DNA of 35,636 nucleotides from contig JAKAUU010000027.1 of assembly GCA_021817505.1 (NCBI GenBank), positions 1-35,636 on the forward strand, given 5' to 3'. This document shows, in pieces, positions 24,353-32,736 of this stretch. The position numbers were made by a program, and so were the translations under genes. This DNA is from Microcaldota archaeon. Lineage in GTDB: Archaea > Micrarchaeota > Micrarchaeia > Micrarchaeales > CABMGC01. Numbering within the stretch: the first letter of the stretch is position 1; the number at the start of each line of letters is the position of its first letter. The notes under the pieces were generated by a model, which saw nothing but the letters and a program-made list of their open reading frames with translations, searched no databases and was not told where the DNA came from.

Positions 24353-25543
24353 TGTCCCATAGCCGTATAATCTCCATCTCTGTTTTATGTTTCTAAGAAC
24401 CGATATCTTCATCTGCTTGTCTATGCAGAATGCATGCCTCAACATTATCGTTACTGTATTCTTCTTTACCTTCTTAACGTAGCCTACTGCGGTTCCCGTG
24501 CCTATGCCGAGAAGTACAGGCTCCATGTCCGCGAATCCCTGCTTCGGGAGGTCGTCCCTGTTGAGCGAGCTGTAGTTTATTGAAATCTCTGATTTTGACT
24601 CAGGCAGCTTTCCCACATGCCCGATTACCTGGCCCACAAGGCCATCTGCCTTTGTCATAGCAGGATCCATATCCGTCCCTATCGCTATGAGGCCTCCGGC
24701 TATGGCTTGGTCAAGTTTGTCTTCCCCTGCAGATATGCTCTCTATAGTGACGATCAAAGGCTTGTAGTTTGCATTGCCCTTCTTGTCCTTTGCAACGTTT
24801 ATCCCGGGCCTTATCTCGGCCTTGTCTCCTGGCTTGAATGTCCCTCTTATCACAGAACCGCCTATCACTCCCCCTACCAGTTGGTCTATCTCGGTTCCCG
24901 GTTTATTGACATCAAACGACCTGGCTACATACATGATAGGATCAGATTCGGTATCCCTGTCCGGAACAGGTATCTTCGCTATTTCTTCAAGAACCATATC
25001 CACGTTTATGTTCCGGTTTGCCATTACCGGTATTATTACCGCATCGGCTATCTTGCTCCCCTTGACAAAATTCTTTATCTGCAGGTAATGCTGCTTTGCC
25101 TTCTCCCTGCCGACTATGTCCACCTTGGTCTGCACTATTATTACGTTCTTTATCCCAAGGGCGTTTATTATCATAAGGTGTTCCTTTGTTTGAGGCATAG
25201 GGCAGGGTTCCGTCGCCGATATCACGAACAGGGCAGCATCTATTATGTTGGAACCGGCAATTGCTGTTGCCATGAGCGTCTCGTGGCCCGGAGAATCAAG
25301 AAGCGAGATCTTGACCAGCTCTTCAGCTCCGGGAAGCTTTTCTGTCGTATATCCGGTCTTGCCATCCTTCTTATATGTGTAGATGATGGCATCAGAGTAC
25401 CCGAGCTTTATGGTCATGCTCCTCTTGACGCTCTCGCTGTGTATATCCGTCCACTTATGCGCTATCGCTGCCGTCAGGGTTGTCTTACCATGGTCTACAT
25501 GGCCCAGGGTTCCTATGTTGAGCTGGCTCTGCTTTATTGTCAT
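24341..25543 (-). CDS. eif2g: Translation initiation factor aIF2 gamma subunit
   Basis: A 400-aa GTPase that carries initiator Met-tRNA to the small ribosomal subunit. Motifs: G1 GHVDHGKT (14-21), switch region RSMTIKLGYSD (41-51), G3 DSPGHE (83-88) and beta-barrel domains II and III through the C-terminus (KQMKISVLRNIKQRWRLYG). The protein matches aIF2 gamma from end to end, including QPQT-like MPQTKEH and PGTEIDQLVGGVIGGS. Oddities: the G4 motif normally reads NKxD but here reads TKVD (139-142), the G5 SA is MA (174-175), the usual RG of switch 1 is RS, and the cysteine zinc knuckle before G3 is missing. It follows eS6 by 4 nt, a common archaeal pairing. Confidence 0.95.
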   Translation of the reverse strand: MTIKQSQLNIGTLGHVDHGKTTLTAAIAHKWTDIHSESVKRSMTIKLGYSDAIIYTYKKDGKTGYTTEKLPGAEELVKISLLDSPGHETLMATAIAGSNIIDAALFVISATEPCPMPQTKEHLMIINALGIKNVIIVQTKVDIVGREKAKQHYLQIKNFVKGSKIADAVIIPVMANRNINVDMVLEEIAKIPVPDRDTESDPIMYVARSFDVNKPGTEIDQLVGGVIGGSVIRGTFKPGDKAEIRPGINVAKDKKGNANYKPLIVTIESISAGEDKLDQAIAGGLIAIGTDMDPAMTKADGLVGQVIGHVGKLPESKSEISINYSSLNRDDLPKQGFADMEPVLLGIGTGTAVGYVKKVKKNTVTIMLRHAFCIDKQMKISVLRNIKQRWRLYGYGTLSA

Positions 25544-25547
25544 CTAT

Positions 25548-25937
25548 TTACTCCTCTTTCTTCTCCTTAGGCTTGAAGAGCTCCTCTGCGCTTTTCGATC
25601 CCATCTCTAGTATAAGCGTATTTATCTGCGAGGTCTCATTCCCTATCGTATTTCCTCTTATAAGCCGCTTTACCCTATAGCCTTTCTTAACCTTCTTTAT
25701 CCCAGGGCCTCTGCTCAGCAGCGGCCTGGATTTAAGTGTGCCTTCTATCTCCTTTCTTGAAGGCGCGCCGGTATTGTCGCTAAGGCCTGTTATCTGGAAC
25801 TTCATGCCTTCAAGGCCTACGATAAACCCATCAACAGTATCTCCTATCTTAAGGCCTATCAGCATATTTTCCTTTTCCTTAGGCACTTCCTGCTGTGCTG
25901 TCTTTCCACTCTTCTTATCAGAGTACACTATCTTCAT
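25548..25937 (-). CDS. rps6e: Ribosomal protein eS6
   Basis: About 129 aa from ATG 25935-25937 (an earlier in-frame start adds three residues but lacks support). The start MKIVYSDKKSGKTAQQEV, the central IGDTVDGFIVGLEGMKFQITGLSD-type segment with SDNTGAPSRKEIEG, and the basic RPLLSRGPGIKKVKKGYRVKR are typical of archaeal S6e, a small-subunit protein. The Gly-Pro-Gly basic stretch and the RLIRGNTI motif complete the fold. A short charged tail (KPKEKKEE) follows. It precedes aIF2 gamma in the same operon, as in many archaea, coupling ribosome and initiation-factor supply. Confidence 0.93.
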   Translation of the reverse strand: MKIVYSDKKSGKTAQQEVPKEKENMLIGLKIGDTVDGFIVGLEGMKFQITGLSDNTGAPSRKEIEGTLKSRPLLSRGPGIKKVKKGYRVKRLIRGNTIGNETSQINTLILEMGSKSAEELFKPKEKKEE

Positions 25938-25972
25938 GCAAATCAACTATCTTTCGTATAATATTAACTTAA

Positions 25973-28126
25973 CTACCTGTACATGCTGTCAGGCTCATCC
26001 TTAAATCTTGCTATCCTGTCAGCGAGCTCCTTAGGTATGGCCGGCTTTATCTCGTCAAGAGCCTTCTTAAAGTCCTCTCCCTTGACTATGTCGCGGCCTG
26101 CCCGTATTGCACTCATGCCTGCTTCCCTGCAGAGGTTCTCTATCTCAGCTCCAGTATAATTATCGGTTACCTTTGCAAGTTCAATGAGGTCAACGCTCTT
26201 GTCAAGAGGCATCTTCTTCGTATGTATCGTAAATATCTGCTCCCTTGCCTTCTGGTCAGGCATCGGTATGTCTATTATCTTGTCAAACCTTCCTGCGCGC
26301 AGTATGGCAGGGTCTATCGCATCGGGCCTGTTCGTTGCTGCGAGCACCACCACATTCTTCAGCTCCTGCAGCCCGTCCATCTCTGTAAGCAGCGTATCAA
26401 CTACGCGCTCGCTAACCATCGAATCTCCCGAGTCTGCGCCCCTAGGATGCGCTATCGAGTCAATCTCGTCTATGAATATTATGCACGGGGCCGCGAGCCT
26501 TGCCTTCCTGAATATCTCGCGCAGCGTCTTTTCGCTTTCACCGACGTACTTCGAGAGTATCTCCGGACCTTTTATCGATATGAAGTTTGACTCTCTTTCC
26601 GTAGCGACCGCCTTTGCAAGAAGCGTCTTACCCGTTCCTGGAGGTCCTACAAGCAGCATCCCCTTCACCGGCCTTATCCCCATCTTCTCAAAAGCTGCAG
26701 GATCCTTCAGAGGAAGCTCTATGCTATCTCTCAGTTCATCCTTAACCCTTTCAAGGGCTCCGACATCATTCCAGTGGACATTCGGCCTCTCTACAAATAC
26801 CTCTCTAAGCGCGCTTGGCTGGATGCTCTTCATAGCTTCCATGAAATTCTCCCTGGATACCTTGAGATCAAGCAATATCTCATTAGGGATCGACTGCCTG
26901 TCTGCTATCTTTGGGAGAAGCTGTCTGAGAGTGGACATCGCTGCCTCTCGGACAAGCGCATTGAGGTCGGCTCCAGTATAACCGTGAGTCTTGTTTGCAA
27001 GTTCGTCTATATCAACATCCTTCATAGGCATATTCCTCGTATGTATCTGCAGTATCTCCTTTCTTGCGTTCCTGCCAGGAACCCCTATCTCTATCTCCCT
27101 ATCGAATCTTCCAGGCCTTCTCAGTGCAGGGTCTATCGCATCGGGCCTGTTCGTTGCTGCGAGCACTATGACCTGCCCGCGCTGTCCAACTCCGTCCATG
27201 AGCGTCAGCATCTGCGATACCATCCTTCTCTCGACTTCATTGGTAGACTCCTCTCTTCTCGGAGCTATTGCGTCTATCTCATCCATGAATATTATTGATG
27301 GTGCTTTTTCATTGGCACTCTTGAATATCTCCCTGAGCTTCTCTTCACTCTCACCTACGAACTTGGATACGAGTTCCGGTCCTGATATTGATATGAAGTT
27401 TGCATCGCTCTCATTAGCGACCGCCTTTGCAAGAAGCGTCTTTCCGGTTCCTGGCGATCCGTAAAGAAGAACGCCCTTCGGCGGCTCTATACCAAGCCTC
27501 TCAAACAGCTCCGGGTATCTTATCGGAAGCTCTACAAGCTCCCTTATCTTCTGCTTTGCATCCTCAAGCCCTCCTATGTCCTCATAGTGTATATTCCCAA
27601 CCTTTACTACGGACTCGGATACAGGTTCCTCTTTAACGACAAGGTTGGTATCCCTTGTTATCTTTACCACGCCATGTGGCACTACCTGTACAACTATGAA
27701 ATTGAAGACTATGCCGAACATCGGTATCGGTATCGAGTCTCCTTTTACGAGAGGTCTTCCATCAAGCCTCTTTTTTGCAAACTCAGGAAAATCCGGAGAC
27801 AGCGGCATCTTCTGACCCACAGGAGGCGCCAGTATCACCTTCTCAGCATCTTTTACGGCTGCTTTTGATACAAATATCTTGTCCCCTATGCCGACTCCAA
27901 GATTCTGCCTTATGTAACCGTCTATCCTTATGAAGCCAAGACCCTCATCGCTAGGGTGGGACTGCCAGGTTATCGCAGCGGTGGACTTCTTCTTGCCCTT
28001 TATCTCTATAATATCTCCTGAAAGGACGTCAAGCATCTTCCTTGATTTTGAGTCAATCCTGGCTACGCTCCTGCCGGAATCGGTCACAAGAGCATCTGCC
28101 ACAGTCAATTCTATACCATCAGACAT
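25973..28126 (-). CDS. cdc48: Cdc48/VAT-type double-ring AAA+ ATPase
   Basis: About 717 aa from ATG 28124-28126, with AGGTGAT just upstream. It unfolds and extracts protein substrates using ATP, as a hexamer. Order: N-domain (double-psi barrel and beta clam, 1-180), D1 ring with Walker A GSPGTGKT (about 223-230) and Walker [11 protein letters not shown] (about 278), and D2 ring with GPPGTGKT (about 494-501) and [10 protein letters not shown]. Each ring has a NRPDAIDPA-type motif with following Arg-rich GRFD. The last three residues are MYR, fitting the HbYX motif that lets archaeal Cdc48/PAN dock on the 20S proteasome. It has a TATA-like box at 28197-28209. Two stretches are nearly identical in D1 and D2 DNA. 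Confidence 0.95.
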   Translation of the reverse strand: MSDGIELTVADALVTDSGRSVARIDSKSRKMLDVLSGDIIEIKGKKKSTAAITWQSHPSDEGLGFIRIDGYIRQNLGVGIGDKIFVSKAAVKDAEKVILAPPVGQKMPLSPDFPEFAKKRLDGRPLVKGDSIPIPMFGIVFNFIVVQVVPHGVVKITRDTNLVVKEEPVSESVVKVGNIHYEDIGGLEDAKQKIRELVELPIRYPELFERLGIEPPKGVLLYGSPGTGKTLLAKAVANESDANFISISGPELVSKFVGESEEKLREIFKSANEKAPSIIFMDEIDAIAPRREESTNEVERRMVSQMLTLMDGVGQRGQVIVLAATNRPDAIDPALRRPGRFDREIEIGVPGRNARKEILQIHTRNMPMKDVDIDELANKTHGYTGADLNALVREAAMSTLRQLLPKIADRQSIPNEILLDLKVSRENFMEAMKSIQPSALREVFVERPNVHWNDVGALERVKDELRDSIELPLKDPAAFEKMGIRPVKGMLLVGPPGTGKTLLAKAVATERESNFISIKGPEILSKYVGESEKTLREIFRKARLAAPCIIFIDEIDSIAHPRGADSGDSMVSERVVDTLLTEMDGLQELKNVVVLAATNRPDAIDPAILRAGRFDKIIDIPMPDQKAREQIFTIHTKKMPLDKSVDLIELAKVTDNYTGAEIENLCREAGMSAIRAGRDIVKGEDFKKALDEIKPAIPKELADRIARFKDEPDSMYR

Positions 28127-28196
28127 CAATATCACCTAAGAACAAGGTACTTTCCCTTGATATTACTCTAATAGATTAATGCTAAAAGTTAAAAAA

Positions 28197-28209
28197 GCTT
28201 TATAAATGG
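28197..28209 (-). promoter_or_regulatory. TATA-like box for cdc48
   Basis: CCATTTATAAAGC on the minus strand predicts transcription from near 28176, with a leader of about 50 nt before the start at 28126. It lies just beyond the stop of the upstream gene. Confidence 0.45.
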
Positions 28210-28218
28210 CCTGCAAAA

Positions 28219-29487
28219 TCACTTGCCGCTTGCAGTTTTCCCGCTTTTAGCGGTTACTATTTCTACAGTATGGGAATTAAGCTTTATCGAAAGAACCCCG
28301 ATTGTGCTCTCGGCTGTTGACCAGTCAAAATTTCCGCCTACTTTAAGAGGTACGAGATTCCCGCCTTTCCTTTCTTCTATACTAAGAAAACCCTTTACCT
28401 CTTTTGCGTGGAAATATGAACCTCCGCCAATCCCGGCTATAATAAGCCCTGTATCATAAATCTTGCCAAACTCGATCTTTGCACTTTTCAATCCCGGCAC
28501 TTTATACGATACAGTATCAAAATTTACCTCTTTATTAAATTCAGGCTTATTATTCTTAAGCGGAGCTATGCCAAAATTCAAGTATACTATATCCTGCCTT
28601 TCCTTTACTTTTATGTCAAGCGCAAACCTTAGGCTATCCGAGGTTTTAGTATCTCCTCCGCCTATGGTCCATTTTCCGTTCTTTTTGGCTGTTGTGTAAT
28701 CAGGGTAAATATATGTGGGCTCTGCCCCCATCGACAATGCTGTCTTCCCCCTGCCTGCAATGCCGTTCAATCTAAGGCCATTCAGCTCCTGCTGGCTTAC
28801 AGGTTTGCCTTCTATCGCTTGCACATCGGCCTTAAAGGAATTCTTGAAGATCTCAGAGATGCTCCCATAAGTGTAAGACGGCTTTTCTGATTTCCTATTC
28901 CCATGTATGAATACCTGCACTCCGTTCTGCACCCATAAACGCTCCTTTCCATTATTGCCAATTATGCTTACGTAGGTATTCAGCTGCACAGAGGCGCCAT
29001 TTACCGTTCTCCCTCCATTAATCGTCTCAGATGAATTGCCTTTCAACCTGTTTATATTGACTATCCCAACAATCTGATCAGTGGCTCTGCCTCTAGTTAC
29101 CTCCTCTCCCTTTGCAGAGTATTTCGTATCTGTTTTGATAAATTTTTCAAGCACAGTAGTTTCCTGCTGCACATATCCAGATTCGCTTACATTCTGCCCT
29201 GCAAAAGCGGCAGGCAACATTGCGATATAAACTGCAGCAGCTGCCCCTGCCAAGTTCAAAATCTTATCTCTCCTTTTTCCAAGCCTGTCAGAAACTCTCC
29301 CTGCCTTTTCGATAAATTCCATTGCTCCTTCGCTTTTGCCTGCCAATTGCGCTTCAATTCGCACCCTGTTTCTTGTACTTCCAACTTCAGAGACAACGTT
29401 GTGGATATCTGCCTGTTCATCATTCTTTTCTCTTTTTTCTCTTTTCTGTCTCTTCAATTTGCTCCCAACCAAGATTATCCCAACCAT
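28219..29487 (-). CDS. Anchored secreted protein, possibly thermopsin-like
   Basis: A 422-aa protein. The first 75 residues are charged (KRQKREKREKNDEQ and similar) and presumably cytosolic, then one hydrophobic helix (about 78-97, NLAGAAAAVYIAMLPAAFAG) leads to a large outer domain. An internal Met at residue 56 would give an ordinary signal-like start. In the outer domain, SVQLNTYVSIIGNNGK and ERLWVQNGVQVF recall the Y/F-WVQN region of thermopsins (acid proteases, family A5), and a later NFDWSTAESTIG recalls another thermopsin signature. The rest is beta-rich with many Gly and Lys. Cysteines are absent. I cannot confirm protease residues, so treat the family as tentative. Its TATA-like box is at 29562-29575. 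Confidence 0.55.
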   Translation of the reverse strand: MVGIILVGSKLKRQKREKREKNDEQADIHNVVSEVGSTRNRVRIEAQLAGKSEGAMEFIEKAGRVSDRLGKRRDKILNLAGAAAAVYIAMLPAAFAGQNVSESGYVQQETTVLEKFIKTDTKYSAKGEEVTRGRATDQIVGIVNINRLKGNSSETINGGRTVNGASVQLNTYVSIIGNNGKERLWVQNGVQVFIHGNRKSEKPSYTYGSISEIFKNSFKADVQAIEGKPVSQQELNGLRLNGIAGRGKTALSMGAEPTYIYPDYTTAKKNGKWTIGGGDTKTSDSLRFALDIKVKERQDIVYLNFGIAPLKNNKPEFNKEVNFDTVSYKVPGLKSAKIEFGKIYDTGLIIAGIGGGSYFHAKEVKGFLSIEERKGGNLVPLKVGGNFDWSTAESTIGVLSIKLNSHTVEIVTAKSGKTASGK

Positions 29488-29561
29488 AACTGGTTTCTAC
29501 TTATCCAGATAGCCTTATCTCCCTTAGATCTGCGAGATTTATTAGGATTAGTGCAAATTCT

Positions 29562-29575
29562 GATTTATATAAATG
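29562..29575 (-). promoter_or_regulatory. TATA-like box for the anchored secreted protein
   Basis: CATTTATATAAATC on the minus strand predicts a start near 29541 and a leader of about 54 nt. Confidence 0.45.
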
Positions 29576-29664
29576 CCTATTAACATACGGCCATGCTGTG
29601 CGTCGTCATGCGTAAACTTGGCCAAGCCGAAAACCAGAGGAATCCGATACTCCGGTCTGTTACA

Positions 29665-30762
29665 TTACTTCTTAGTGTCAAACACCACAGGTATGGATAT
29701 CTCTTTCCATAGCCTGCTCCTCTTAGGCTTACCTGCAGTTTCATTTGTTCTTACAGTTTCGTCCTTCCTCTGAGCCTCTTTAAGCTCAGGACCTGCATTC
29801 TGTTCTACAGGGGCATGCTGCGGGACCGCCTCCTCCTCCAATTCCACTGCCGAGTTGCCAGCAGAATTTTCTTCAATTGCCTTTTTATCAGGCTCTGCAG
29901 CTACAAATGAGACAGGCCACTCAGAATCGCCGTTATAAGTCCTGTATACATAAGGCTGCGTGTTTATAACCGCAATTGACATTATTATCTGGTCCGAAAG
30001 AGACTCGAAATCGCTGAATCTGTAAAGGAAGACCTTGCTCTTTGGGTCAAGCCTCTCCTTTATCTTCAGAATGTCCTCATCTATGCTCGCAATCATGTTT
30101 CTTGACGAATCGCCATTCTCGCATTTCAGCACGTTTGAGCCTAGTCTAAAAAGCAAATTATCATCTTTTCCTGCACTATACATGCCAGTTTGCAGATTCT
30201 CTACCTCCTGCATCAGCATAGGTATCCTACGGGTCCCTACCTGTTTGCTCTTTCCTAAATTCTCTAATACGGAATTTGCCTTAACTCCTGTTGCGTCAAG
30301 ATACTCCAAAAGATTTTCGACAACAGATTCGGAATTAATCCTGATCTCGCTTTTAGGATCCGGATTATTATTTGCGATGCTCTCCTCAGCCTTAAGAATG
30401 AAATTCTTATACGCGTTTATCTCTGCAAAGAGCTTTACATTCTCAACAGACAGCTTCTTCAGTTCAATATTGGTTATTGTCGATCTCTCCCTTTCCATCA
30501 ATCCTTCAGCGACTTTGCTTATACCATCTGCCCTTTTAGATATCCTTTCCTCTATCAGCTCCTTCTGCTTAAGAAGCTCCTTGTCACTCTCTATACGTGC
30601 AGAGTCAAAAAACGCAGCATGATCTGTACTTTTTTCTAATGTGTCGGATATTCGTGCATCTGCCTTGGGTGCATCCGCCGTTTCCGTGACTCTGCCTGCT
30701 CCAGAAGCAATAGCATTAACCTGCCTGCTATCCGTACCATTGTTCATTTTCTTTGTTGTCAT
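29665..30762 (-). CDS. Coiled-coil island protein, paralogue 1
   Basis: About 365 aa from ATG 30760-30762, which has TAGGAGAG just upstream; the open frame continues back to 30840 but lacks such a site. The first 50 residues are polar. The helical core contains KKLSVENVKLFAEINAYKNF, then SIANNNPDPKSEIRI, KANSVLENLGKSK, GTRRIPMLMQEVENL and LFRLGSNVLKCENGD. These elements line up with the two proteins at 30925 and 32711. The C-terminal 100 residues are low-complexity Ala, Glu, Lys, and the end is WKEISIPVVFDTKK. No signal peptide or membrane helix is present, so a cytosolic filament-like or scaffold protein is plausible. Family unknown. Confidence 0.6.
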   Translation of the reverse strand: MTTKKMNNGTDSRQVNAIASGAGRVTETADAPKADARISDTLEKSTDHAAFFDSARIESDKELLKQKELIEERISKRADGISKVAEGLMERERSTITNIELKKLSVENVKLFAEINAYKNFILKAEESIANNNPDPKSEIRINSESVVENLLEYLDATGVKANSVLENLGKSKQVGTRRIPMLMQEVENLQTGMYSAGKDDNLLFRLGSNVLKCENGDSSRNMIASIDEDILKIKERLDPKSKVFLYRFSDFESLSDQIIMSIAVINTQPYVYRTYNGDSEWPVSFVAAEPDKKAIEENSAGNSAVELEEEAVPQHAPVEQNAGPELKEAQRKDETVRTNETAGKPKRSRLWKEISIPVVFDTKK

Positions 30763-30924
30763 AATCTCTCCTAAGACATCTTCGCCCGCCGTACTCCCCT
30801 GAAGATAATAGAACCGCACTATCGAATGCAGTATTTTCATGCAAACATGAAAAATCTAACGCTAAATAATCAATTTACACATACTTAATTCTTTCGATTG
30901 AAAGATGAAATGCATCATTGGATA

Positions 30925-31812
30925 TCATTCAGCCCCGAATACGAGAGGGGACATTGCAAGCTCCTCCTGCCTATCAGCTTCTTCCTTGCTCCTCATGCCA
31001 TATCTGCCAAACTCAACCCCTATCGCAGCAAGCCTGCCTATTACCAGCTGTGAGGCGTCAGGGTATTCCTCATCATATCTGCCGAGCAGCTTTATGCTGC
31101 TCTCATTAAGCTTACTCACAAGTTCGACATGGGTGTTATAGGCACTCTCCCCCAATCCAGCATCTCCATCTCCTTTTTCAAGTGTAATCACGTTTTCGCC
31201 AAGCTTCTTTGACAACGCCCTCTTGTACAGGCTACTCTCAGAATCGCCAAGCCCATCCATATCATTATGCAGTTCGCGCATCTCATGAATGAATATTGGC
31301 ATCTTCTTTACTCCAAGATCCTTCGAAGCTCCCAGTTCGGCCATGGTCTTGTTTGTTGCAGTTCCGCTTCCCTTCATTTCGTCAAGCAGTTTCTTCACTG
31401 AATCCGAGAACTCTTTGCGCGATTTATCAGCCTCTTTTCCTGTTCCTGGAAACAGTTTGTTAACGTCGTCTTTCATCTCCATTAACATGTCAGTATAAGT
31501 TTTGATCTCTACGAACAGCTTGACATTTTCATCAGATATGTCCGTAAGCTCCTCTTTTTTAATATCGGCACGCTCTTTCTCAGACATCTTTGCAGCCATG
31601 CTATGAATCTCTTCAACTCTTGCCTGTATATTCTCATGCATTCTTTCCAGTTTCTTCATGGGCGTATCTAACTTTTTAGAGTGTGCGCCTGAACCGAATA
31701 CTACCGGGCCTTCAGCCTCAACTGCATTTTTGCGACCTGTCGACAGGTCCGCTTCAACTCCCAGGCTCCCTGTTTTATGCCCTTCTGAACTCTTCTTTTT
31801 TATATCGTTCAT
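30925..31812 (-). CDS. Coiled-coil island protein, paralogue 2
   Basis: A 295-aa soluble, acidic-helical protein. A polar N-terminus contains GPVVFGSG; the core has DISDENVKLFVEIKTYTDML, LFPGTGKEADKSR, TATNKTMAELGASKD, GVKKMPIFIHEMREL and LGENVITLEKGD, matching the paralogues on either side. It ends MSPLVFGAE, the clearest copy of the shared tail motif. A palindromic TATA-like box (31836-31847) predicts a near-leaderless transcript. The gene may be independently transcribed from its paralogues. No known domain is recognised. Helical prediction and the conserved ENVKLF core suggest that the three proteins form homo- or hetero-oligomers, which is inference. Confidence 0.6.
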   Translation of the reverse strand: MNDIKKKSSEGHKTGSLGVEADLSTGRKNAVEAEGPVVFGSGAHSKKLDTPMKKLERMHENIQARVEEIHSMAAKMSEKERADIKKEELTDISDENVKLFVEIKTYTDMLMEMKDDVNKLFPGTGKEADKSRKEFSDSVKKLLDEMKGSGTATNKTMAELGASKDLGVKKMPIFIHEMRELHNDMDGLGDSESSLYKRALSKKLGENVITLEKGDGDAGLGESAYNTHVELVSKLNESSIKLLGRYDEEYPDASQLVIGRLAAIGVEFGRYGMRSKEEADRQEELAMSPLVFGAE

Positions 31813-31835
31813 ACAAACAAAATATGGTATTTCTC

Positions 31836-31847
31836 ATATTTAAATAT
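31836..31847 (-). promoter_or_regulatory. TATA-like box for island paralogue 2
   Basis: ATATTTAAATAT is a perfect palindrome centred near 31842, and predicts a start near 31815 on the minus strand, three bases before the ATG at 31812. Confidence 0.5.
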
Positions 31848-32037
31848 GCCTATGGGCCGGGTTGCCCAATAATAGTCCAAAAGAGTGCTACCTGCCACCG
31901 GCCTCTTGCAGAAGTAGATCAACAACATGCCGTAATGAATAAATCCAGCGCATTTGTTTTTATCATAATCTCCTTCTCAATCAATTCATGTTTCTTTGAG
32001 AAGACAAATTCGCCGAAAGTGCCCTCTTACTGCCAAT

Positions 32038-32736
32038 TCAATCCTTCCACGCAGCCCTTTCCGCGATAATGCGTATCTGTTCAGATTCAATCTTGCGCCA
32101 CCCCGGGGCATGTGCATCAAGCATGTCTATCCCATCCTTGGTTATGGCAACACGCAGCAACCCTTCCTTACTGCCTATCCTTACCATGTCGCAGCGGCCC
32201 ATATCCTTGACAACATCCACAAGCCTGCGAAGCTTAACCTTCGAGGCCTTGACAAGTTCCGTCAGCCCCATGGACGAGGTCTCGAAAAACATATCGCAAT
32301 CCCTATTTTTCCTGTGTGCATCATCTGCATCTTCTGCCTGGCCTGAGACTGCAAAGAGCATGCTCTCCCGTGCATTCCTCCCAAGGACGTGTAATATTGG
32401 CAATGCCTCCTTGTGTTTTGTAATGGCCATATGTCCGGTGTTTTCAGACGTCTTATTCAATACAAACTGCAGCACGCCCTCCATCACCTCCCGCATTCCT
32501 TCGGCATAAGCCCTATTCCTGCCGTTCATGCTCTTCCTGTCAAACCCTTCCCATGCCTGCCGTTCGTATCTCAACACGCTCATTGCCTGTTCATGGTCTT
32601 TCCTAAGCGCTGCCTGTGCGGCCGGCTTTATCAGTTTCTCAAGCTGTTGTATGATCGTGTCCTGATTTTCCGCATGCTTCTTATGCGCATCCTGCAATCC
32701 TCCCTGCCCTCTATTTTGTCCTCTTTCCAAATGCAT
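32038..32736 (-). CDS. Helical protein with winged-helix-like C-terminus
   Basis: A 232-aa protein whose ATG (32734-32736) lies inside the last codons of the preceding gene, overlapping by 26 nt in another frame. This implies translational coupling. The N-terminal part is basic and helical (QLEKLIKPAAQAALRKDHEQ, RYERQAWEGF). The last 90 residues resemble a winged helix: MGLTELVKASKVKLRRLVDV as the helices, VKDMGRCDMVRIGSKEG and LLRVAITKDGIDMLDAH as the wing and final helix. No signal or membrane helix is seen. It may regulate the island or bind its paralogue products. The family is unrecognised. Confidence 0.55.
   Translation of the reverse strand: MHLERGQNRGQGGLQDAHKKHAENQDTIIQQLEKLIKPAAQAALRKDHEQAMSVLRYERQAWEGFDRKSMNGRNRAYAEGMREVMEGVLQFVLNKTSENTGHMAITKHKEALPILHVLGRNARESMLFAVSGQAEDADDAHRKNRDCDMFFETSSMGLTELVKASKVKLRRLVDVVKDMGRCDMVRIGSKEGLLRVAITKDGIDMLDAHAPGWRKIESEQIRIIAERAAWKD

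Noticed and set aside
24617-25570. A 317-codon plus-strand open frame
   Set aside because: It lies wholly opposite aIF2 gamma, whose motifs are clear; its residues are Tyr/Arg/His-rich as expected for an antisense shadow.
26307-27166. A dispersed repeat or mobile element in the cdc48 region
   Set aside because: The shared bases encode the same conserved ATPase motif in both rings of one gene.
26184-27464. Long plus-strand open frames opposite cdc48
   Set aside because: Ser/Leu-rich composition typical of antisense reading of an AAA ATPase gene; no start signals.
31683-32509. Plus-strand frames across the island (31683-32069, 32069-32509)
   Set aside because: Antisense to the minus-strand helical proteins, which have better starts and shared motifs.
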